A stretch of 64,000 nt of DNA from Rotaria macrura (lineage: Eukaryota; Rotifera; Eurotatoria; Philodinida; Philodinidae). The stretch is taken from assembly GCA_900239685.1 (NCBI GenBank), contig OENT01000304.1:1-64000 (forward strand). Reading direction: 5' to 3'. Shown one piece after another: positions 1-11,600 of the stretch; within the stretch, counting starts at the first letter, position 1; each line of letters starts with the position of its first letter. A model generated the notes under the pieces. That model worked only from the letters and a program-made list of their open reading frames with translations, did not search any database and was not told the origin of the DNA. The translations under genes were made by a program, and so were the position numbers.

Positions 1-706
1 CTTTCAATTTATTCCTAAATATGTTAGCACTATCTACTGTGAAAATTTCAGTCAGATCGGTGATAGTCATTGCGCAACGTTGGTCGTGGTTTACGTGCAA
101 TGATTCCTATACAATTGCCTTGTTTTAGTTTTGTACAAAATCGGAGGTTAGATGGTAAACGAAAGACTTTCTGATGAAATATTGCTCTTACAATGCATGA
201 GAATAAAAATATAGTCGAACATCGAATACTATCAACTGTCAAGGTTCAATTTTGTTCCCTCCTCTTCATTCATAAATTAATTATTTATCTTTTGTTAGAA
301 TACATCGAAGGATACTTTTTTTCCCTTCTAAATTTGAAACTGTATGGCTAGTTAAGATCGACATGATCATTCGTTACTGTTTTCTTGATAGATGCTGAGT
401 AATGTCTAGAAATTCGATCAAGATGATCATTCATCTAAACAGATGGAATTTTATGATTTCAATAGAAAGCATTTTTTAATGCACATGAATAAATAACAAA
501 TTGAGACAAGCACTTCGGTTGCTTGGCACCCTCATGGACATTCTTGCTTTGTTTGAAAGCAATAAACTTCGAGCGTCATTTGATTCGTTAAGCTGTTTTT
601 CATGAGGAAGAATCAATGGTACAGTCGATATGTGATGATTGTGTAATGATGGATTTTCAATTCGTGCATATAATATCGTGAACATACTACATTTGTCATT
701 TTACAG

Positions 707-3700
707 GTGGTTATGCAGCATTTCGTATTATAAATGGGAAATTATCAACGATGCTAAATGAACAAGATAAAATGTTAACAGAATGGAAGAAACAACTCTA
801 TTATGAGCATAATCGTGATACCAGTTTAAGGACAAGTTAGTACGAAAGAAGAAAGACTGTTGTTTTTGTTTATTGTCTGATTAATATGTTTCGTATGTTA
901 TATCTTAGGTACGGATATTTTCGTACAAGTAGTCTTGAATATTAATCGTAGATTTCAATGTGAAAATATTCTTGCTCGATTATCAACAGTATCTGAGTGA
1001 GTTTGTTCTCGAATAAAATCAATATAATATAAAATTCATGATTTATCTGTTGTTATTTCTTGTTTAGTTCAACTGAAAAACGTCAATTATGGGAGCAATT
1101 GAGAGTTGAATGTAACTATGAAATAGAAGGGATTCTTCGATTGAACGAATCAAACATGAATCTTTTCTTTTTTCTTCACTTACTTAGGTTTTGCTCGATT
1201 ATTTACATTCGCATATAGCTCAAGTTTTGTATTGGCTTTAACTGAACTAGTAGTTAGTGCTTTAAGTGGTCGACTTTATTCTCAATCTCAACTACAGCAT
1301 TTATCAACAAGAGATCATATGGTAACAACAAACGCTGGAGGTATATCAACAACAAGCAAATCAGCTCATGCTGAGGTAAAATAATAAATAAATACTCGAT
1401 CCTAAATTTCATGATCTCGTCTACTGACGAATTTTGTATGGTATTGTAACGATACATTGAAGAACATTTCAGTTTTTTGTACCTGTTAAATGACAAAAAA
1501 CGTTTGTTACGAATCTATAAAATCTGCAATAGAGAAGCATAACTCGCAGTCAAGTTGTTCTTTGTTGGAATGACAAGACGAATATAGGTATTTAAAGGAA
1601 GATTTCTTGTGTTCGATAATGTAATTGTTTTTAAAGTTTGTTGGTTCTATTGAACACAATAGAAGTTAACGATATTTACACCAATCAGGCTATAACCGTC
1701 GTCGAATTCTAACAAAATGAAAATGTATAAGAAAGAAGAAAAGAAACATACAGATGAATTTTTTCTTAAAATACAATAACTATGACTCTTCTTTTGAACA
1801 GATCTATCTGTATCTAAAGTTTTATCATCTATCGTCAAGCTAGTTTTGAGAAACGCAAAATAAACCAATTTTCTTTTCTTTTTAATGAAAAGTCAACACA
1901 AGATCAAAGTTCATTACTCTCACGAGATATTCAATTGGCTTGTCTCGATGTTATTCGTTATACAACAGATGCAGGTTCGAATTTGATTTTCTTTGTTTTT
2001 TTTTTGTATCATGAATGAATGGATCGTATTTTACATCTTAGGAATGAATTGTCTCATTGATGATGTTCGAAAAGCTACACAATCGATTCTTTCACGGTGA
2101 AATATTAATTCAAATTTATACATAAAATGCATTATCTATTTGTTTTTCTCTAATTATAAATCAGAATTCCACTTCAGCAAGTGCTTGATGTCAATGATAT
2201 TATATGGTATTGTAGTGAAATTCGTCATCTAATCGAAAAACGTCGATATCATACAGTTGGTAATCATCATCCTTTACTTAAATATGTTCGATCATCTGCA
2301 TTTCCAATACGATCAACGCAAGCTGCAACAACAACAACATCAGCTTATTCAATGGCAAATAATTTAACTACAGCTGGCTCATTAGGTGCAAAACGTATAC
2401 ATTCACCAACACCTGTCTTTAATATGCAACAACAATTTGAAGTCGAATGTATTGAAATGATTGAAAGGTTTTAATTTTTTTCTTTTCGTTAATGTATTGA
2501 ACATTTTTCGGTTATTTTAATTCGATTTTCTCTAGTGAAACGTTTCCACGTGTATTACTGCAAATAATTGATCAAAGTTTTTCAAACATATACGATGAAT
2601 TTGCTAGAGAAATGGTTAAACATCCAACAACAGCCAATTCAATAGACAACAATATGTACTGAGCAATAAAAACTAAAGAAACGAACAATTGTTTTGTTGC
2701 TATTTCTTAATTTTCTATTTTTATTTTATTCAAGGCATGATTCAACCATAATCAGTGATATTCAAATGCCATTTGCAAAAATAGTTCCAATATGTAACAA
2801 TATTTATAAAAAATTATCAAGTCATCAAGAACAACTCATGCTGCATTTTCAGGTCTGATTTTATAAGAAAAGAAAAGAAAAGAAAAAAGTTTGATTATAT
2901 AAACTAGAATTATAATTTGAAAGTATTAGAAAGATAAAGAATTTTATTTCATATTTCTACAAGAATTTACACAATTAATATTAATTAGAAAGAATATGAA
3001 ATTTCTAGACATTTTTTTTTGTAAATAAGAATGAATTTAACTACATTATTATAAAACGTTTTATTTTATTCAAATTATATATACTTCATTAGTTACATAA
3101 TCAAATAATCTTGACATTAAATAATCGTACGATAGACGTTTTAACTAGATGTTACTATAGTTGTAATAGTATGTAGATCAGAATGGGATGGTTGTTTTAG
3201 ATAATTGGCTTCGTTCTTCAGTAAGCACACCATTACGATTAGAGTTGTCCTTGGTGGGTTAATACAGCTGTTTATGATGAAATATGATACATTAGCGAGG
3301 TCGTACAGCTCCTTCAATGTAGCGTCAGTTATAGAGCGTCGTCTTTGACAGCAACATCTTCATAATATTTTAAGGTGAAACTATAGTATCGTAGATAGAT
3401 TACTATCCTACAAGACAACACGATTGTTGTTGTTCACGGTAAGCATAGAATGATTTAACATGAGTCACAGAAGATTTAGAATCATGTTCACTCGAACCAA
3501 ATTAAATCTCGAAGAAATCTTTCATTGCGTTTATTTTTCATTAAACATTAATACACAAGTTTCTTTTCGATCTGAGATTATGAGTTTCATTTTTATTGAA
3601 TGAACTTGTAGTGGATAGTATAAATGAAACAATCTTGTTATGACGGTATACCTAATATTTGATAGTCAGTTGGAATAAACATATTCCCATTGATTTAGTC

Positions 3701-4807
3701 TGTATTGAAATATTTTCTTCTTTCCTCAAGTTTTAGAGTAAATATTCAATTTTCTGTCCTGATCTCATATATCATATCTCAACGTTTTACAAATCGTCGG
3801 ATACTTGATCTTCTGACTGTTATCAATAGTGTATACCATGATAAAATGCAGTCATAATCCTAGACTTAACGAAAGCCAATATATGACGTCAAATCATAAG
3901 AGAAAACAGTATGCAATATAGTTTGTCTTACATAGTTACGTGAATTCTAACGTTGATAATCGCTAATTGCTTGAAATGTTTCTGAATTTTTGATGAAAAA
4001 TGTAAATTAGATTGTTGATTGAAAACTTTCGATTTTTTTATCAGACTCATTCATATTATACTATTGATAGACAAGAAAAGTCGCCTGAAGAACTTGCACT
4101 GAAGTTAATACTTGACAAATTTTCTTTTCTCAAAATGACACTCGACTGAATTCATTCCAATATAGTTATGAATGAGACTAATTTGTAAAAATTAGTTCGT
4201 ATATTTTCAGTCAATGAACTCTTATGTATCTAACATTCAACAAGGTTTTATTGACATTGACAGAAATATGTATTGTGAATGCTGTCTATTTCAGAGATAT
4301 TTCGATAGGAAACTTAGGTAGGTTGATTTATAAGTTACTCTCTTCACAATCTTCATTTCGTGAAAGTACGAGCCTACGATGATTTAGTTCATGAAGAGAA
4401 ACTCTGCTAAGAAAAAACAAATTCTCAATAAACTATAAGTATCATGTATTTTATTAGGCTAGATAGTAAAAACAATGTTTTCACATTCATATATATATAT
4501 ATAAACATATTGGAAGAATACGAAGATAAAATTCTCTATCTTGTTCTAATACTATTCGACGAAGATCTTTTATTTGAAAAAAAAACCGTTAAGTTAAGAA
4601 GTATATTCTAAATCAAATTATTTTATTTTAAAGAGTCTTGCATGTCGACCAGAATTACATGAATATACAAAATATGCATACGATTTATTTTCCAATGAGC
4701 CATCACAATCAGCAACTCTTATGCCTCATTCATTTCTACCATTAGGATCGTCAGCATCCTTACAATCTAGTTTATCATCATTTTTACAATCATTGATGTC
4801 TCCATAA
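707..4807 (+). CDS. PEX3: Peroxisomal biogenesis factor 3 (PEX3), 5' end missing
   Basis: PEX3 is the peroxisomal membrane anchor that docks PEX19 loaded with membrane proteins. Exons joined by GT..AG rules start at about 707, 910, 1068, 1189, 1893, 2041, 2165, 2536, 2735 and 4636. In order they read GGYAAFRIINGKLSTMLNEQ, ENILARLSTVSD, LWEQLRVE, FARLFTFAYSS, ALSGRLYSQ, VLDVNDIIWYCSEIRHLIEK, FPRVLLQIIDQSF, MPFAKIVPICNNIYKKL and ELHEYTKYAYDLFSN. This is the family's order: the glycine-rich end of the N-terminal membrane segment, the PEX19-binding helices, then the LPLAKIIPI-like block near the C-terminus. The stop is TAA at 4805-4807. The first exon (about 24 residues with a basic patch and the start of the membrane helix) is not recognisable and probably lies left of the window. 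The last intron is long, about 1.8 kb. The AATAAA at 4852-4857 is the likely poly(A) signal. Assignment rests on remembered family motifs; I am confident of it. Confidence 0.88.
2854..4635 (+). other. Long last intron of PEX3, nothing coding seen
   Basis: About 1.8 kb of AT-rich sequence lies between the exon ending ...QEQLMLHFQ and the last exon. It holds a short TA run near 4491-4503 and no ORF of note. I see no transposon ends here. It is far longer than the other introns of this gene, which are mostly 50-75 bases, with one of about 0.5 kb. Confidence 0.6.
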
Positions 4808-4851
4808 ATTATTAACTGGTTGGTCATGCTCTTATTTGCGGACATTTTCAA

Positions 4852-4857
4852 AATAAA
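4852..4857 (+). terminator. Poly(A) signal AATAAA of PEX3
   Basis: AATAAA lies 45 bases after the PEX3 stop and before the stop of the convergent EIPR1 gene at 4900. The 3' ends of the two transcripts probably overlap or nearly touch. Confidence 0.55.
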
Positions 4858-4899
4858 AATCATTTGTCTGTATTCAATTGTTTTTTTTTCTTATTTTAT

Positions 4900-6807
4900 T
4901 TAAGTCGGACAACGAAGAAGTATTTGAAATTTTTCATTTTTGGGTACACGATTAAGTATAAGACGTCCATCATAACTAAGAGATGCCAATAACCAAGGAT
5001 CATTGGAAGCCCATTGAGCAGTGTAAACTGATTCTTCGTGTTCATCAAAAACACGTACAAGACGATCTTCATTTACTGTTTCGTCTATTTCTTCCCTTTA
5101 AATAAATTGAGATTGAGATAAACAAACATGATCTTTTATTCTTTGAATAAAATATTACTTTGCATCATCGGATACATTTAAACTTCCATAGGGTTCTGAT
5201 GATAGACTAGCTATATTGAATAGAATAACCCGAGTATCACTACTCGATGTTACAATAAGTTGATCATGAAAACGATTGTATCGAGCTGACCATACCCTAG
5301 AAGAAGAAATCAAATACATCAAATGACGTTCAAACTTGTAACTGTTCGACAGTGTCGTGAACAGAAGAGCCTTAGTTAAGATAAAACTTTGTATCAGAAA
5401 TCATCGATCTAGCTTAGAACCTGTTGCGAACCGAATTTTCTTTCTATCAATGATTTTTGAATAGGCAAGAAAAAGAGAGGAACATCAGACAAGGTAGCAT
5501 AAGATATTTAAATGCATCAATCATATTTTTTTCTGTTACTAAAAATCATCATGTGTTCCGTAGGCCAGATTCGATCTATTTATCAGTTACTATCGAACTA
5601 TTGAACTAAATATTTTTTAGAGTATTTCTTAACAAGAAGACTAACCAATGAGTATGATCAGTTAATATTTTTAAGCATTCATTTGGTTTTCGTACATCCC
5701 AGAACTTGACTCGACAATCATCACCGCATGTCATTATATGATATTGACGATTAGGATTATAATCGATATCACGAACATAGGGTGGATGAGCATTATCAAT
5801 CGATATTGAACATCTGAGTAAGAAGAAAAATAGACACAATGTTTCTAATTAGAATAGAAGAAGAATACAATAACTTACTTCATTGATCTTAAATCCCACG
5901 TACGTATATGAGGTCCTAGAATAGTTGCTAGTTGATTCGTACTTATATGTGGATTCCATCGACAACAAGATAATTTTTGAGCTGCACTACTTTTTGCATC
6001 AATCGAGCCAGTTGATATTATTTGTGGTGTATCATGTTGTTCGACATTCCATATATAAATATTTGTCTCACTTATGGTTCCAATACGTTCACCATTTGTT
6101 TCCCACTCGACACTAGAACGAAAAGATAAGAAGTATCACTGACAAACACACAAACATCAAATGATTTTATCTCACTTTCTTACTCGATTATATTAGAATT
6201 AGGAACGTTTAAATCAAATTTTTTTCGTAATGGTTGATGAAGTTGATTGGATGAATCATCAAAAGTTGGGGAATGTGGTTCGTCCTGTGTAGAATCAATT
6301 GGAATTTGCCATACTGTACATTTACTAATAACATTGGAATCTTGAACTTAAATAAAAACCAACCTTGTGCATAAAGTCATAGTTCATATAGATATTCTTG
6401 TTTTAGTTTACTCGTTTGATAGATCGTCGCAAAATTACGATGATCGCTGGGCGATGAAGCCATGCGCCAAATTTCTCCGGCTCGATGAGCATAGACTGAT
6501 TTTCCTAATGAACCTGATTCTTCATCATATTCGAGAAAATGAACCTGAGAGGAAGAGTAAATAAAAACATTTTCGAAAAAAATTTTCTTGGCATTTCTCC
6601 TTTACTTGATTTTCAAATTTAATCGATTGAGTACCAACTAGAAAACGGACCGTATCATCGTCGGGCACGCCACTAACTGCACACAAGGCTCGAGCCTATT
6701 TTGATTAAGAAAAACAGAGACACCATTTTTAAAATTCGATGTCTTAGAAATTGACATACTTGAAATTCTACGCCATAGATCAATGGTGCTTCATCATCAT
6801 CAACCAT
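4900..6807 (-). CDS. EIPR1: EARP and GARP complex-interacting protein 1 (EIPR1/TSSC1), WD40 protein
   Basis: EIPR1 is a WD40 propeller protein that binds the EARP and GARP tethering complexes in endosome recycling and dense-core vesicle traffic. The start ATG at 6807 opens [16 protein letters not shown], very like the vertebrate N-terminus. The exons that follow read [24 protein letters not shown], then [58 protein letters not shown] and, near the end, [20 protein letters not shown] with [14 protein letters not shown]. These are the blocks expected, in order, with seven-bladed propeller spacing. The stop TAA is at 4900-4902. Most introns are short, except one of about 320 bases around 5300-5630. 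The gene is divergent from the MIT-like gene (417 bases between start codons) and convergent with PEX3. Confidence 0.93.
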
Positions 6808-7223
6808 TTCGTTATGTATTGATTTACAGTAGTTGATCGATATCTGAAGAAAGAGAGAGAGAGAAAGAAAAGAAGAAAGAAGAGGTTTTCTTTATTTGCA
6901 TATGTTTCTTTCGTCCTATTTAGCTGATTGCCTGATATTGTCGCCATCGTCGTTCTCTAAATAAACTGATTTATGACGACTACAAGCGAAAAAGAACGTA
7001 TCAGGACCGTTTCTGCAAATGTAAAGTTGTGTTCGATTATAAAAAGAAAGAACGAAAGAAGAAAAAAGACATTTGAACAAACGTCTCGATACAACTTAGA
7101 TATATATATATATATATATATATGCATGTATATGGATGATGAACTTTATTCTAGATTTTTCATTCCTTTCTTTTGTCGTTTTGATTATTTATTGATGAAT
7201 TTCTCATCCAAATATATTCGATA
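6808..7223. promoter_or_regulatory. Shared upstream region between divergent EIPR1 and the MIT-like gene
   Basis: These 416 bases separate two divergent start codons, so promoters for both genes should lie here or overlap. The tract includes purine-rich stretches around 6848-6880 and an alternating TA run at about 7101-7122. I see no specific factor site or TATA box I would trust. Confidence 0.4.
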
Positions 7224-7920
7224 ATGGTTAACAAAAACGATGAATGCTTGATAGACGCGGTGGCAAGTGAATCAAAAACATTACCATCTCATGAAAACAA
7301 TTTGTCGATGATGCCTGTCGTGTCAACAGATACCTCCACTAGTGAGGAAAAACTCATTCAAAAAACTAGCGACGATCAAAATGATATTTCAGTTGAAAGT
7401 AAATCTCAGAAAAATCAATTAGTGCAAGTTGAAACAAAAGAACAACAACTGCAGCAGCACGATGGAGAAGATCAAGAAAGAGGAGGTGATGACGATGAAT
7501 TCATACGAATTACTGCTGCTCATCAGATGTTAACCGAAGGTAATAGATAAACGAATAAAAATAAACTCGTTTTTCTTAATGAATTTATTTTTATACAAAA
7601 AAAACAATTTCACTATAGCACAAACCTATGACGAACAAAAGAAATTTCCTGCTGCATTGCATCTCTATCGTATTTGTGTCGATCTTCTTCTTGAAGAATT
7701 AATGTTTACTGAAGGTACTGACCAATCACGTGTTTATTTACGTGAAAAGTGTACAGCTATTATGGATCGTATTGATATACTTAAAACGATGCTTGAACCG
7801 ATCCCGCCATCAGAATCGCCACTACCATTACCAGCAATTGAACCACATACAGAGGCACCAATAAATGAACAAGCAACTGATCCACCTACCGACGAATTAA
7901 ACTCACTTCATTTATCTTAA
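7224..7920 (+). CDS. Small MIT-like helical domain protein (205 residues)
   Basis: Two exons (7224-7539 and 7619-7920, intron with GT..AG ends) give 205 residues. The first half is acidic and rich in Gln and Glu (for example EQQLQQHDGEDQERGGDDDE). The second half is helical: FIRITAAHQMLTEAQTYDEQ, then FPAALHLYRICVDLLLEELM and REKCTAIMDRIDILKTMLE. This three-helix pattern with tetratricopeptide-like ALHLYRICVDLLL resembles MIT (microtubule interacting and trafficking) domains, which bind ESCRT-III tails. The tail is proline-rich and probably disordered. No catalytic domain follows, so this is not spastin, VPS4 or a kinase. The MIT call is by eye; NRBF2-like or another small helical adaptor is possible. 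A poly(A) signal occurs near 8121-8127. The gene is convergent with MED15. Confidence 0.6.
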
Positions 7921-8680
7921 ACTTCTAGAACAAAAAAAAAACAAAATAGCCAACTTAAATATTTAGGTCAATCATTGTTTTTTTGTGTGAGTGTTTTTTC
8001 TATTCAACAACATTCCATGTATTAGTTAGGTAAAAATATCAAACGCTTCTTGTTAGGAATCTTTTTCTTTCTGTTTTATTTCAAACTTTCCCATTTCATG
8101 CACGCTTATTTTGTGTATATAATAAAAAAGACACTAGCATAACAAAATGAGAATTAAAATGCACATACGCATAAATCAAAATCTATGATAGCATATGAAT
8201 ACTATATATTTATATATGTTTGGGTGTGTTTGGGTTTGTGATAGATATAACTTCAGAGATTCTCTTGAAGACAACAAAAAACAAGGAACAAAAGCCCAGA
8301 AAGAACTAAGATGAAAAGAACTCGTACAGGATCACCATATATATATATGTATGTATGTATACATCGAGTTTCCCGTCTATACTTATGAAAGACAGATAGA
8401 AAAACAAAGCAGAACCAAATGAATCACAACTAAATATCCATCCTGGGCCAAACACGCTTCATTGTCATATATTTTTAAATATAATCGAGCAATCTTTACC
8501 ATAAAAAAAAATGAAAAGAAAAATATTATACCACGGGGAAAAGTAAAAGAGACAAGAAAATGATAAAAACAACTAAATATTTTCACAGGTGTGCTTTCAA
8601 AGTCTGTTTTTTTCTGTATTGAGCCTTCATAGCAATTTTACATTTAGCCATATCAGCAAGCAGCCCATTATCATCGATTT
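7921..8680. other. 3' intergenic region between convergent genes
   Basis: The region between the MIT-like stop and the MED15 stop is AT-rich. It has an ATATAT/GTATGT run at about 8338-8360 and likely holds the 3' UTRs of both genes. A downstream minus-strand frame at 8583-8680 is only an extension past the MED15 stop in another frame. Confidence 0.55.
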
Positions 8681-11600
8681 TTACAAAGCAGCTTGGACGG
8701 ATTGACGCTAAACGATACGAATAAATCTCCATAGATATACTAAATAGATTGATTTGGGAAAAAAACAATTTACCCAAATATTGAGAATATCAGTTATAGT
8801 ATGTTGCGGAGGTAGTTTAAAGAGATAGTAAACGAATAATGTCGAGATTTGTTCAAACAACGGATGACCATCTAAAGAATTCAAATTCAAATAATTTCTT
8901 TGAGTGGCTTTATATTGATTAAGTTCTTGATCTCGAACTTTAGACCGACTGAATGAAAAATGCAAAGACATTTTTTTAAAGGTTTCTACGAAAAAATAAG
9001 CATTCAAGGATGATTACTTGATAGAACATTAATAACATAAAGAGATTCCGATAGTAATCATCAGTCATCAATCATTAAAAGTTGTCACAGTTAAAATGAC
9101 AGGATTCTGTAGAGGAAAAACTCGTTCAAGATTATATCAATAACACGTAAATCAGATACAATATGAAGTTGATTAGAAAAAAAATTATTTATCATCTCAT
9201 TTCGATTTAGGAGGAAGATAAATTATAATAGCTTTAAATTCAATTCATTTGCCTAAACTGCGATGATATTCTATTTGCCTATGTTAAGAATATTTGTTCT
9301 TTTTGTTATAATTTGCAAATTTTAAATGAAAATTTCAATATTAGGTTAAGAAACAATAACATCATTCTAATTTACCTGTAAATTCAAGTTTTGGTGGCAT
9401 AGTTTTCGATAATGATAAAATTTCTGGTTGTTCTTGTGGATAACGTGTTGATATACGTAAACGTAATGATGGTATAAGAGGATTGGATGATTCGGATAAT
9501 TTACATCGAAGAATAATACCATTTTTATTTAGATATTCGTTATCCAAAGCATTATTTGACATAGGAGAGTACTCGATAAAAAACATATTGGTTGGTAATA
9601 GAACAAGTTCATCGTTAAGTTGAGAGAATAGTGATGATGAATTTTTTTCTACTATTTTTTTAATTCTATTCGAATTATTGTTATTATTATCGAGACGAAT
9701 TTTTCTATAAAAGAAAAAGATCTTCTGTTTGCTTTCTTGCCTCTAGCAGATATAGATGATTGAAACAAACTTATGTGGAACACCATTAATAACATCACTT
9801 AATGGTTCAGTGAATAATTTATTGATGTAGAGTCGTTTTTTATTATCACGTGAAAAATATTCATTGAGTGCTTTTTCGAATTGATTTAGTTCATTTACTT
9901 GTTGATCTGTTGAATTATTCGTTGCTGTTACATTTTGAGTTGATGTCGCTTGTAGTGATCGAGTCTAGATAATAATAATAATCATTTCATTTTTTTTTAG
10001 TTTTTTAATTCCATGATGATCTAAGAATGATATTTCTAAATATATTTACAGAAGCTCGTTCAAGATTATCACGAATATGTTTTACGCTAGGAAAGCTTTC
10101 ATAAGTTGGATTACGAATGAATTGAACCATTTGTTGATGAATAACTTGTGCATTGCGAGCTTTCTCGACTTGACCTTTGCATTGACATAAATAAATAAAT
10201 AGGCATGTCCATGGTAAGTTTGTTTACGTTACCTTCAGTTGAATATTTTTGACATAGCTTTTGTACTTTGAAAAGATTTTCTTTAAGAAACTTAATTAAA
10301 TTAATTGTTTCTTCATCGGGACTTGATATGCTACCAGTTGCTAAAAATACATATACATTATATATTTATATTGATATACACAAGTATATATCGTCATTGA
10401 ATCAATTTCATGTTGAACTTTATTCAGACGTAGAAAAATCATTTCTTTTCTTTGTTTATAACGATTATCAAATTCCTCTGTTTGAAGAATAATTATTATC
10501 TTTTAGTTTGTATATTCAATACTATCGAATGACAAAGAAGCAGATTCAATGAAAATACTTGAAATGTCAAGTTTACTGGAATTGAATCAAATAACTCTTG
10601 TTAAAAGAGCTGACATTTGTACGTTCATCTTACATTTTCAAGGAGAAATTAAATTGAAATAAGATTTTCTTTTTGTAACATAAGCTTATCTCAAAGTAGT
10701 AGACAAGTTGTGTCATTTATTCAAACCATTGGAGATTAGATAGTCTTCATAAAGTTTTGATGTTTGATGTAGATCTATTACAGTTGACGAGAATTTTATG
10801 GAGCAAGAAAAAGTCAATAAGATTGTGATTGATACTTTGATCAGTAAGAAAACGATATGGATTAGAGATTGAATCAATTATAGATTTGCGCGAGTGAAAA
10901 TCAATGCTTAGTTTAAAGATATTTAATTCTTTTCTAAAGAAAACATCCTGAAGAAAAATTTAAATGATTTGAGTCAAAAAACATCTACGATTCTTTGACA
11001 TTCTACGCATATGAAATACACAATGCAAGAATATTACTGAGGATTAATCGTTATGAAATGAAAACAATTGTTCAACTCGATATCTTCGTTTCATGTTGGA
11101 GAAATATTACTTATGAGGTTTCATATTGAAATTTCATTGAATTCAGATTTAAGACCATTGGGCATTTTATGATTTACTTTTCTAGACTTAGAGCGTACTC
11201 TTCTATGCCTAAGAGATGTCTCTAATCAGACAACTGTAAATAATTTATTTTCTCTTTGTTTATGCTTATTCATCTATTATTAACAGAAGAAAGGAAATGA
11301 AATAGCCTGGGGCAGAATTCATGATTCAGAATGAGAAATTCTTCACACAATGATTCCCTACACGACCGTCAAACGTTTGTCTTACATGAAGAAACAAATG
11401 CATACTAATAGAACTAAATCGAAAATTTTTAATCATAAATCGTATGGAATTAATCTTTCTTAGTGATATTTCGGCATACGATTTGAATATGAACGTGCAT
11501 GAATCATGAGATAAGTACAACTGGTTTAAAGACTAAAAGAGAAATATCCTGAATAAACACATAGGTTTTCTTTTCTTGTTTTTGAATCTGCATCAATCTC

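Noticed and set aside
1-700. Search for the first PEX3 exon
   Set aside because: No ATG-led frame in this stretch gives the expected basic patch plus membrane helix with a fitting donor, so the start is treated as missing.
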